Origin: Mixophyes australis
Taxonomy: Eukaryota; Chordata; Amphibia; Anura; Limnodynastidae
Length of the DNA: 64,000 nucleotides
Assembly (NCBI GenBank): GCA_036250195.1
Contig: JAVHZZ010000012.1
Coordinates: forward strand, 90,600,591 to 90,664,590
Reading direction: 5' to 3'
The notes beneath the pieces were generated by a model, which made no database searches, was not told the origin of the DNA, and saw nothing but the letters and a program-made list of their open reading frames with translations. This document shows, in pieces, positions 48,297 through 58,811 of this stretch. Each line of letters starts with the position of its first letter. Within the stretch, counting starts at the first letter, position 1. A program made the position numbers and the translations under genes.

Positions 48297-48674
48297 GTGA
48301 GTATGGTATTGGTGCTATTATATAACCAAACCTTACACTCCTGATACTGCACATTCTGCTCATGTATAAGAATAAGTTGGACAAGTGGAGGTATGGCGTA
48401 CCACGTATACCAGCCCACGTCCACCACTGAGTGTAAAGGGAACTAGCGGAAGAATTATAGAACTGTATTGTACTCCCGCCAACATTTGTCCTACTAGCCC
48501 CCCCACACTTTTTGCCACCCTAAGGACCTGTGCACATGGGTACAATGTGGCAGCGTAATGTGAGGGTAAATGTAAGGATAAAAAGTGCACATTTGTCTCT
48601 GGACCTAAATGTCACACCTTGTATAAAGTACATGTCCGTGGTACCCCTATATTTATATAAAGCACATATACGTG

Positions 48675-49175
48675 TGTCGAAGTAATTATTAACAAAAACC
48701 CTATGTTACCAATTAGTTCAATAGAATGAACCAATGAACTTGAATTTTGTGTCTGTGCTTTAAGAGAACAGAAAAACACATATTGCACAATACAGAAATT
48801 ACATAACAAGAGACATGTTTTTAGTAAGTTTCCAATATTTCACAATAGCCGGATATGGCCAGAGAAATATCGGCTCCATATAAGGTCAAGATGACCCTTC
48901 CAAAAGAACATGTCACTTTAATTATAGAAACATTAGATTGCCAGCAGTGATGTAAGCAGGGAAGGTGGGTTTTAAAGAAATAAGTAGTATCATCTCTATA
49001 AATGTATGATTTAATCAAATATAGATTGTCAATTGGCATTTGAGACCCTGGGCGTATGTCTGCTTCGTCCAGTATGGCTGTATCTATGTAGAATATCTTT
49101 TTAATAAACTATAGAAATATTATATTTTGGAAGCCTGCTCATCTCATTTACTATTTAAAGAAAAGAAAAGAGAAA
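48675..49175. mobile_element. About 500-bp insertion splitting a tandem array, LTR-like
   Basis: The 35-bp array begins at about 48630 with two copies, is interrupted here, and resumes at 49176. The interrupting sequence starts near TGTCGAAGTAATTATT, contains AATAAA at about 49104, and ends near ATCTTATACA. TG...CA-like ends and a polyadenylation signal suggest a solo LTR, but no clean target duplication is seen because the flanks are repetitive. Confidence 0.4.
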
Positions 49176-50293
49176 ATCTTATACATGTGGTACCCCTATA
49201 TTTATATAAAGTACATATACTTGGTACCCCTATATTTATATAAAGTACATATATACGTGGTACCCCTATATTTATATAAAGTACATACATAAGTGGTATC
49301 CCTATATTTATATAAAGTACATATATACGTGGTACCCCTATATTTATATAAAGTACATATATGTGGTACCCCTATATTTATATAAAGTACATATATGTGG
49401 TACCCCTATATTTATATAAAGTACATATACGTGGTACCCCTATATTTATATAAAGTACATATATGTGGTATCCCTATATTTATATAAAGTAAATATACGT
49501 GGTACCCCTATATTTATATAAAGTACATATATACGTGGTACCCCTATATTTATATAAAGTACATATATGTGGTACCCCTATATTTATATAAAGTACATAT
49601 ACGTGGTACCCCTATATTTATATAAAGTACATATATGTGGTATCCCTATATTTATATAAAGTAAATATACGTGGTACCCCTATATTTTTATAAAGTACAT
49701 ATATACGTGGTACCCCTATATTTATATAAAGTACATATATACGTGGTACCCCTATATTTATATAAAGTACATATACGTGGTACCCCTATATTTATATAAA
49801 GTACATACATAAGTGGTATCCCTATATTTATATAAAGTACATATATACGTGGTACCCCTATATTTTTATAAAGTACATATATACGTGGTACCCCTATATT
49901 TATATAAAGTACATATATACGTGGTACCCCTATATTTATATAAAGTACATATACGTGGTACCCCTATATTTATATAAAGTACATATATGTGGTATCCCTA
50001 TATTTATATAAAGTAAATATACGTGGTACCCCTATATTTTTATAAAGTACATATATACGTGGTACCCCTATATTTATATAAAGTACATATACGTGGTACC
50101 CCTATATTTATATAAAGTACATACATAAGTGGTATCCCTATATTTATATAAAGTACATATATACGTGGTACCCCTATATTTATATAAAGTACATATATGT
50201 GGTACCCCTATATCTATATAAAGTACATATACGTGGTACCCCTATATTTATATAAAGTACATATACGTGGTACCCCTATATTTATATAAAGTA
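49176..50293 (+). repeat. 34-36-bp tandem array in the intron
   Basis: About 31 copies of a unit with CGTGGTACCCCTATATTTAT and ATAAAGTACATATA. The length varies through the ATATAC stretch. Two more copies lie at about 48630-48674. Confidence 0.95.
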
Positions 50294-50454
50294 GCTCATT
50301 ACACGCTGGATCGGTATTTAGGGTAATACTATTTACATAAACGTAACTTGGAGAAGAATCATAGAACAGAGAATATTTCCCTAATTGTGGCTGTTTTCCA
50401 GTATAATGTCCATGAGATAAAAGTATATAATTCTCCCACTATATACCAAAGGGA

Positions 50455-50716
50455 AGTCTCTTCTGTGTCACTGCGGCCATGGGGTCACCTCCAACCAGGT
50501 CCTATCTGTGTAGATTGTATGTTCTCCCCGTGTTCACGTGAGGTTTCTCCAGGTGCTCCAGTTCCTCCCATTCCCCAGACACATACTGGTTGGTTAATTG
50601 GCTTCTGAAATAATTATCCCGTGTGAATATGTGGTAGGGAAAATAGATTGTAAGCTCTGCTGGGGTCACATATTATCTGTAATACTCTGTGTAATATGTA
50701 GGCGCTCTATAAAGCC
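50455..50716 (+). mobile_element. LINE (L2/CR1-like) 3' tail
   Basis: Contains TGTATGTTCTCCCCGTGTTC, GGTTTCTCCAGGTGCTCC, GGTTGGTTAATTGGCTTCTG, AGATTGTAAGCTCTGCTGGG and ends in TAGGCGCTCTATAAAG. I recognise this as the conserved 3' end shared by L2-type LINEs and SINEs in fish and frogs. Non-coding and 5'-truncated. Confidence 0.65.
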
Positions 50717-51002
50717 CATGGGGGTGTTTTCTACCTACAATAACGTAACGTTACAGGTGAGTTTAGCACCTGATTTATTGGTGACAGTTCTCTTTCTAGG
50801 GGTAAAGAATGAACTGTCTGAGCTTAGATGGTAAAAGATAACTGAGATTGTGATTTGTACAACAGACATTTTGGGACATTTAGGACACAGGTCTGTAGAC
50901 ATGTCATTAACATGTAATAAAAGAATACATCCTATCACATTTTCCTTATATGGTGAAGTTTGATTAAAGGTTTATTTGCCGGTAATTACATGTGTGTTTC
51001 AG

Positions 51003-51101
51003 CCCTCGGGAACATGTATTCAGTGTCATCCCAGGAACCTGTGTATGAAGAGATTGATCTAAGAATGATGAAGAAGTATCAGAGCGTGTCCCAACAATCA
51101 G
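51003..51101 (+). CDS. SRCR receptor: cytoplasmic exon 1 (YEEI motif)
   Basis: A 99-bp phase 1-1 exon, acceptor GTGTGTTTCAG, donor GGTATGTT. It reads ALGNMYSVSSQEPVYEEIDL then RMMKKYQSVSQQS. VYEEI matches the preferred binding motif of Src-family SH2 domains when the Tyr is phosphorylated. Further Tyr residues are in NMYSV and KKYQSV. Tyrosine-bearing tails spread over several small phase-1 exons are usual for CD5/CD6/WC1-like receptors. Confidence 0.9.
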
Positions 51102-51118
51102 GTATGTTCTGCTGTGAT

Positions 51119-51371
51119 TACCTGTATGACACACGTTAGTTACTGAGTGTGAGCTTAGATTGTGTGTATACGGTACATACCTTCATGTGACAGTAACACA
51201 GTGATCTGACATGACCTGTATGACACACGTTAGTTACTGGGTGTGAGCTTAGATTGTGTGTGTACGGTACATACCTTCATGTGACAGTAACACAGTGTTC
51301 TGACATGACCTGTATGACACACGTTAGTTACTGGGTGTGAGCTTAGATTGTGTGTGTACGGTACATACCTT
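51119..51371 (+). repeat. About 90-bp tandem repeat in the intron
   Basis: Two and a half copies of a unit with CCTGTATGACACACGTTAGT, GTGTGAGCTTAGATTGTGTG and TGACAGTAACACAGTG. It shares TGACAGTAAC-like words with the 83-bp array at 52290. Confidence 0.85.
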
Positions 51372-51458
51372 CCAAATTAGCCAAAATAAATACAATAAAT
51401 GAGGATATGAAGCAGTGATTGGATCCCTCTATGTATAATATAATATTGTTTTATGCAG

Positions 51459-51536
51459 TGTTTTACCCTGATGGCCTTGATGAGAAACTGGAATACTACA
51501 CAAGTAAGGAGAAACTTAATGTGATGCCAGAGCCAG
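51459..51536 (+). CDS. SRCR receptor: cytoplasmic exon 2
   Basis: A 78-bp phase 1-1 exon, acceptor TTTTATGCAG, donor GGTAACATG. It reads VFYPDGLDEKLEYYTSKEKL then NVMPEP. Tyrosines occur in VFYPDG and LEYYTS. A second in-phase donor lies inside (ACAA|GTAAGG at 51503), which would give a 44-bp exon still in phase 1; GTAAGG is the stronger consensus, so alternative use is possible. The outer donor continues directly into a 23-bp tandem array that repeats it. Confidence 0.85.
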
Positions 51537-51880
51537 GTAACATGCATGACCAGAGCCAGGTAACATATATGACCAGAGCAGGGTAACATACATGACCAGA
51601 GTCAGTTAACATACATGATAAGAGCCAGGTAACATACATGACCAGAGCAGGGTAACATACATGACCAGAGTCAGTTAACACACATGATAAGAGCCAGGTA
51701 ACATACATGACCATAGCCAGATAACATACATGTCCAGAGCCAGGTAACATACATGGCCAAAGCCAGGTAACATACTTGATTACAGCCAGGTAACATACAT
51801 GACCTGAGCCAGGTAACATACATGACCAGAGCCAGGTAACATACATGACCAGATCCAGGTAACATACATGACAAGACCAC
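51530..51880 (+). repeat. 23-bp tandem array made from a splice donor
   Basis: Fifteen copies of a unit AGCCAGGTAACATACATGAC plus CAG, the first of which is the exon 2 donor itself. Ten copies keep CCAGGTAACA or CAGGTAACA; others read CAGGGTAAC, CAGTTAAC or CAGATAAC. Each intact copy is by itself a fair 5' splice site. Confidence 0.93.
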
Positions 51881-52140
51881 ATTGTAAGATAAACTTTAGT
51901 GGTTACATTGTGTCTAGAAATGTATTATAACTAACAGATGTGTTTGTACAGTTATATTATATAACGACTTACTTACTAGCACAATACAATTAGCACATAA
52001 TGTATAAGCTGCAGTAGATTTCCATTTGATTTATAAAGGGGAGAATAACAGATCTTTGTATTATCTCCATATAATGTAATATACGCTCCAGTAAGATACG
52101 TTGTCATCACTGCAGACATGTCACTGTGACGTTATCCTAG

Positions 52141-52236
52141 GTTCCTCTCTGGAGAACAAGATGACAGAATATGATGACACTGGATTATCCTATGAGAACC
52201 TCAACAATGATGAAACAACGACCGACGGGAGCAAAG
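52141..52236 (+). CDS. SRCR receptor: cytoplasmic exon 3 (YDDT, YENL)
   Basis: A 96-bp phase 1-1 exon, acceptor GTTATCCTAG, donor GGTCACTG. It reads GSSLENKMTEYDDTGLSYEN then LNNDETTTDGSK. Two tyrosines, in EYDDT and SYENL, lie 8 residues apart, an arrangement loosely like an immune tyrosine-based activation or sorting motif (the spacing in a classical ITAM is 10-12 between Tyr). Phosphorylation-dependent adaptor binding is likely by family analogy. Confidence 0.9.
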
Positions 52237-52289
52237 GTCACTGTTCATTCATATCACTGAGTCACTGGTTATAAGTCATTATTGTGATG

Positions 52290-55200
52290 TGAGAAATATT
52301 GTATGTTCACCTGTAATATGTGACAGTAACGTGGGCTTATATAGTGATCACTGCACTCAGTCACAGTGCTTAGTGTACAGTCATGTATGTCACATGTAAT
52401 ATGTGACAGTAACGTGGTCTTATATAGTGAGCAGTGCACTCAGTCACAGTGCTTAGTGTACAGTCATGAATGTCACATGTAATATGTGACAGTAACGTGG
52501 GGTTATATAGTGAGCAGTGCACTCAGTCACAGTGCTTAGTGTACAGTCATGTATGTCACATGTAATATGTGACAGTAACATGGGGTTATATAGTGAGCAG
52601 TGCACTCAGTCACAGTGCATAGTGTACAGTCATGTATGTCACATGTAATATGTGACAGTAACGTAGGGTTATATAGTGAGCAGTGCACTCAGTCACAGTG
52701 CATAGTGTACAGTCATGTATGTCACATGTAATATGTGACAGTAACGTGGGGTTATATAGTGAGCAGTGCACTCAGTCACAGTGCATAGTGTACAGTCATG
52801 TATGTCACATGTAATATGTGACAGTAACGTGGGGTTATATAGTGATCAGTGCACTCAGTCACAGTGCTTAGTGTACAGTCATGTATGTCACATGTAATAT
52901 GTGACAGTAATGTGGGTTTATATAGTGAGCAGCGCACACAGTCACAGTGCTTAGTGTACAGTCATGTATGTCACATGTAATATGTGACAGTAACGTGGGG
53001 TTATATAGTGATCAGTGCACTCAGTCACAGTGCTTAGTGTACAGTCATGTATGTCACATGAAATATGTGACAGTAACGTGGGTTATATAGTGAGCAGTGC
53101 ACTCAGTCACAGTGCTTAGTGTACAGTCATGTATGTCACATGTAATATGTGACAGTAACGTGGGTTTATTTAGTGATCACTGCACTCAGTCATAGTGCTT
53201 AGTGTACAGTCATGTATGTCACATGTAATATGTGACAGTAACGTGGGTTTATATAGTGAGCAGTGCACTCAGTCACAGTGCTTAGTGTACAGTGATGTAT
53301 GTCACATGTAATATGTGACAGTAACGTGGGGTTATATAGTGAGCAGTGCACTCAGTCACAGTGCTTAGTGTACAGTCATGTATGTCACATTTAATATGTG
53401 ACAGTAATGTGGGGTTATATAGTGAGCAGTGCACACAGTCACAGTGCTTAGTGTACAGTCATGTATGTCACATGTAATATGTGACAGTAACGTGGGTTTA
53501 TATAGTGATCAGTGCACACAGTCACAGTGCTTAGTGTAGTCATGTATGTCACATGTAATATGTGACAGTAACGTGGGTTATATAGTGAGCAGTGCACTCA
53601 GTCACAGTGCTTAGTGTACAGTCATGTATGTCACATGTAATATGTGACAGTAATGTGGGTTTATATAGTGAGCAGTGCACTCAGTCACAGTGCTTAGTGT
53701 ACAGTCATGTATGTCACATGTAATATGTGACAGTAACGTGGGCTTGTATAGTGATCAGTGCACACAGTCACAGCGCTTAGTGTACAGTCATGTATGTCAC
53801 ATGTAATATGTGACAGTAACGTGGGGTTATATAGTGAGCAGTGCAATCAGTCACAGTGCTTAGTGTACAGTCATGTATGTCACATGTAATATGTGACAGT
53901 AACGTGGGTTTATATAGTGAGCAGTGCACTCAGTCACAGTGCTTAGTGTACAGTCATGTATGTCACATGTAATATGTGACAGTAATGTGGGTTTATATAG
54001 TGAGCAGCACACACAGTCACAGTGCTTAGTGTACAGTCATGTATGTCACATGTAATATGTGACAGTAACGTGGGGTTATATAGTGACCAGTGCACTCAGT
54101 CACAGTGCTTAGTGTACAGTCATGTATGTCACATGAAATATGTGACAGTAACGTGGGTTATATAGTGAGCAGTGCACTCAGTCACAGTGCTTAGTGTACA
54201 GTCATGTATGTCACATGTAATATATGACAGTAATGTGGGTTTATATAGTGAGCAGTGCACTCAGTCACAGTGCTTAGTGTACAGTGATGTATGTCACATG
54301 TAATATGTGACAGTAACGTGGGGTTATATAGTGAGCAGTGCACTCAGTCACAGTGCTTAGTGTACAGTCATGTATGTCACATGTAATATGTGACAGTAAC
54401 GTGGGGTTATATAGTGAGCAGTGCACTCAGTCACAGTGCTTAGTGTACAGTCATGTATGTCACATGTAATATGTGACAGTAACGTGGGGTTATATAGTGA
54501 GCAGTGCACACAGTCACAGTGCTTAGTGTACAGTCATGTATGTCACATGTAATATGTGACAGTAACGTGGGTTTATATAGTTATCAGTGCACACAGTCAC
54601 AGTGCTTAGTGTACAGTCATGTATGTCACATGTAATATGTGACAGTAACGTGGGTTTATATAGTGATCAGTGCACACAGTCACAGTGCTTAGTGTAGTCA
54701 TGTATGTCACATGTAATATGTGACAGTAACGTGGGTTATATAGTGAGCAGTGCACTCAGTCACAGTGCTTAGTGTACAGTCATGTATGTCACATGTAATA
54801 TGTGACAGTAACGTGGGTTTATATAGTGAGCAGTGCACACAGTCACAGTGCTTAGTGTACAGTCATGTATGTCACATGTAATATGTGACAGTAACGTGGG
54901 TTTATATAGTGATCAGTGCACACAGTCACAGTGCTTAGTGTACAGTCATGTATGTCACATGTAATATGTGACAGTAACGTGGGTTTATATAGTGATCAGT
55001 GCACACAGTCACAGTGCTTAGTGTAGTCATGTATGTCACATGTAATATGTGACAGTAACGTGGGTTATATAGTGAGCAGTGCACTCAGTCACAGTGCTTA
55101 GTGTACAGTCATGTATGTCACATGTAATATGTGACAGTAATGTGGGTTTATATAGTGATCAGTGCACTCAGTCACAGTGCTTAGTGTACAGTGATGTATG

Positions 55201-56367
55201 TCACATGTAATATGTGACAGTAACATGGGGTTATATAGTGAGCAGTGCACTCAGTCACAGTGCTTAGTGTACAGTCATGTATGTCACATGTAATATGTGA
55301 CAGTAACGTGGGGTTATATAGTGAGCAGTGCACTCAGTCACAGTGCTTAGTGTACAGTCATGTATGTCACATGTAATATGTGACAGTAACGTGGGGTTAT
55401 ATAGTGAGCAGTGCACACAGTCACAGTGCTTAGTGTACAGTCATGTATGTCACATGTAATATGTGACAGTAACGTGGGTTTATATAGTGATTAGTGCACA
55501 CAGTCACAGTGCTTAGTGTACAGTCATGTATGTCACATGTAATATGTGACAGTAACGTGGGTTTATATAGTGATCAGTGCACACAGTCACAGTGCTTAGT
55601 GTAGTCATGTATGTCACATGTAATATGTGACAGTAACGTGGGTTATATAGTGAGCAGTGCACTCAGTCACAGTGCTTGGTGTACAGTCATGTATGTCACA
55701 TGTAATATGTGAAAGTAACGTGGGTTTATATAGTGAGCAGTGCACTCAGTCACAGTGCTTAGTGTACAGTCATGTATGTCACATGTAATATGTGACAGTA
55801 ACGTGGGCTTGTATAGTGATCAGTGCACACAGTCACTGTGCTTAGTGTACAGTCATGTATGTCACATGTAATATGTGACAGTAACGTGGGGTTATATAGT
55901 GAGCAGTGCACTCAGTCACAGTGCTTAGTGTACAGTCATGTATGTCACATGTAATATGTGACAGTAACGTGGGGTTATATAGTGTGCAGTGCACTCAGTC
56001 ACAGTGCTTAGTGTACAGTCATGTATGTCACATGTAATATGTGACAGTAACGTGGGGTTATATAGTGATCAGTGCACTCAGTCACAGTGCTTAGTGTACA
56101 GTCATGTATGTCACATGTAATATGTGACAGTAACGTGAGCTTGTATAGTGAGCAGTACACTCAGTCACAGTGCTTAGTGTACAGTCATGTATGTCACATG
56201 TAATATGTGACAGTAACGTGGGGTTATATAGTGACCAGCGCACTCAGTCACAGTGCTTAGTGTAGTCATGTATGTCACATGTAATATGTGACAGTAACGT
56301 GGGGTTATATAGTGAGCAGTGCACACAGTCACAGTGCTTAGTGTACAGTCATGTATGTCACATGTAA
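52290..56367 (+). repeat. 4.1-kb array of an 83-bp unit in the last intron
   Basis: About 49 copies. The unit contains ACAGTCATGTATGTCACATG, TAATATGTGACAGTAACGTG, GGGTTATATAGTGAGCAGTG and CACTCAGTCACAGTGCTTAG. Each has a perfect inverted repeat TGTCACAT...ATGTGACA with a 5-nt loop. A deletion variant TTAGTGTAGTCATG recurs at about 53532, 54691, 55019, 55599 and 56259, showing block duplication. Minus-strand frames at 56174-56389 are artefacts of the repeat. Confidence 0.96.
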
Positions 56368-56781
56368 CACTGATAGATAATAAGATCATTGTACAATTCA
56401 GTTGTACTGGGTGATGTATACAAGTGAAGATGAGACATGTGGTTTATACATCACTGTATATTACTGAGACAATAAAGACACAACAAAGTAATACTGTACT
56501 AAAGGAAATGAATTGGTCACAATTATATACACAGTAAAGAGGACAATCCGTACAGATATCATATTATAACATATGTGTAAATGGTGATTTGTCTACATAG
56601 ACCTAGGTCTACCTAGACCATATGAAACCATCTATCCCCACAGTCCGTCTCTGTAGACCAGTAGTGGAATGTTATAGTATAAGTCTACATGTGATGTACA
56701 TGATGTCTGTGGTTACTGGCTCATTAGTCCATATCAGCATAGTCCCGTTATCGATATCTCACTATGGTTGTATTATATTAG

Positions 56782-56915
56782 GACAAGACGAGGGTGTAGA
56801 CCATGGATATGACGATGCGGCTGTTGATCCTCATGGTGTGACGGCTGATGGAGGAGTCAGTATGGATGAGAGAGAGAGAACGTGTGTGAATCCATCTTGT
56901 AACGGTTTGTATTAA
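56782..56915 (+). CDS. SRCR receptor: last coding exon (YDDA motif, stop)
   Basis: The acceptor TATTATATTAG precedes a phase-1 exon reading GQDEGVDHGYDDAAVDPHGV, TADGGVSMDERERTC, VNPSCNGLY and a TAA stop at 56913-56915. GYDDA is a motif of WC1/CD6-type SRCR receptor tails. A donor-like GTTTGT just before the stop (56905) could extend the gene, but the stop follows at once in frame and no further exon was seen. No AATAAA lies close; an ATTAAA is at 57248. The gene's 3' end is followed by a TA microsatellite and an endogenous retrovirus on the same strand. Confidence 0.88.
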
Positions 56916-57178
56916 TGTCTCTGTTTCCTTTATTTATTGAAGTACAAAGTCTGTTTCTATTGTTGAAGTCGTAAAATTGGATAAACGAAAGTATATTGGT
57001 TTAATATTGGTTAGCCATGCAAATGCGATCCGTACGCCACGTAACACGTGGCGTGGTGCGTTTGCACGGTAAAATACGCACGCACACACTCGCATTACAA
57101 CATTTAGTTATTTATATAATTTCATATTGGTTCTGTTACACTGTAATTCAGGAGCAGATAGTATTTGGTTTATTATTA

Positions 57179-57181
<3 letters not shown>

Positions 57182-57223
<42 letters not shown>
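57182..57223. repeat. TA microsatellite
   Basis: About 20 uninterrupted TA dinucleotides in the probable 3' untranslated or flanking region of the SRCR gene. Confidence 0.98.
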
Positions 57224-57228
<5 letters not shown>

Positions 57229-57272
57229 TATATGTACATTGTAGTGTTATTAAAGGTTTAGGTTATAGGAAA

Positions 57273-57833
57273 GGTGTCATGTCTGATATCATATTGATCC
57301 CCTAATCATCAGCAGCTGTCCGGTGCAGTCGGCGAAGAGATCGCACATTGCATACTTTAGTTATTGATATTAGGGAATAATCCTTTGTATGATTCTGGCT
57401 ATGAAAGGAGCAGACCCCCTGGAGAGACGACCCCCACCTTTGGATTCCTTAGATTGAATCAACCTATGATCTTTTTACATTGGACCCACCCAACGTCTGG
57501 ACCTATAGAAACAATCTACGTCATCTCTATTGTTCAAGTGTAACACTGTACTGTATATAATCATAGCTGCACACACCCTGGCCCTCAGTCAATTCTGACA
57601 CAGTATTCTAACAGATATACTGTCCACCGGGTCCCGTGGGTGCGCAGCGTGCGCAAGCGATTGCATTGGTATTTACTTATCTTTTGGTATTGGCTGTACT
57701 GTACTGTATCATAATATAATAATGTATTGAATTGTTGACTATTTACATTTGCTAAAATAAATCACTTTGTGCTTTGGAAACACATACAATTGATTGGGCA
57801 ATGCTTACTTTAAAACGATAGAATTACTTTTAT
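57273..57833 (+). mobile_element. Endogenous retrovirus, probable 5' LTR
   Basis: From TGTCATGTCTGATATC, a U3-like region with TGTATATAATC (about 57553, TATA box), then R/U5 with AATAAA at about 57757-57762, to the sequence just before a primer-binding site at 57837. The left border is a guess from TG and spacing, and the expected CA right end is not seen. The order TATA, AATAAA, primer site, gag start supports a 5' LTR. Confidence 0.6.
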
Positions 57834-57835
57834 AA

Positions 57836-57853
57836 TTTGGGGGCTCGAATGTG
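57836..57853 (+). promoter_or_regulatory. Primer-binding site, tRNA-Pro type
   Basis: TTGGGGGCTCG followed by AATGTGAG. TGGGGGCTCG is the first ten bases of the primer site complementary to the 3' end of proline tRNA used by gamma-like retroviruses; the last eight bases do not match the usual continuation. It lies at the LTR/leader boundary, about 970 bp before the gag start. Confidence 0.6.
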
Positions 57854-58811
57854 AGTTACGTTACCGGCAGGTATGCAACGCTTACGTTATTCGGTTCCTC
57901 AACAAAGGGTGGATTGACGGACGCGTCGCATAGCAGGAAAGAACGCAATGTGTTTAAGACCTGTGGTTCACTTTGTGTTGAGAGACTGAATGTCCGTTGT
58001 TGCATAGACTGAAGGAACGCTAATTTGAATCTAGGGACAAGAAAGAAAAATGTTTCTTTTTATTGTCGTTTTACGTTTTAAAGTGTATTGCATTGCTGAG
58101 CGTATGTGTATTTCCTGCTGTGCATACGCGAACTTCCGGTAGATTTGCCACGTGGTTGAACAATCCTATTGATAGTTATTATATGTGCATAGTATAATTA
58201 CTTGTGAAAACCTCTGAGACATTATTACTGTTGTTGAGAACTTTTAATTTTCTGCGCAGAAAAGGTGTTTAGTGTGTGATTTTGTAACGTAGATACACTG
58301 TTTATTATTCATTGTGCTCAGTTGCTGTCTGACGAGGCGGATTGCCCAACTGAAGGACGGTATACAGGGCAGGTATACCGAATGCAAAAACCGGGTTTTC
58401 GCAAAGCGCTACCAATAGATCGCAAGGTTTGCTAATAATTAGTATTGGTAGGCAGTGCGATCTAACTGCACCGTTAGTGCGAATTGGTGAAGCAGCTAGG
58501 AGGAATTATGTTGGAAAGGCTGGTTGATTGTATCGACTTTGTTCTCCCAGTTATAATAAACTCAACAGATTTTTGTGGTTTAGCCAGGGCATCGAGGAGC
58601 TGATAGCCTTTGGGTCCCACAGTGATAGTTTCTGTGTTAGGGGTCCTTGTCTAAGACAAGAGGAAGCGAGTGGACGCGGCTTGTAGCGAATACGTCCACG
58701 GCCAGTAAGAGATCTCTAGTGGTAGAGTGATTGTAGCAATTGTTGAAATCAGTATATCTGTCTTCCGCATAGAAGGCTGTGGTAGCCGGGCTATCTAAGA
58801 CACTGTTCAAC

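Noticed and set aside
51496..51882. Minus-strand frame of 128 codons rich in VTWLWSCML
   Set aside because: Shadow of the 23-bp donor array on the opposite strand.
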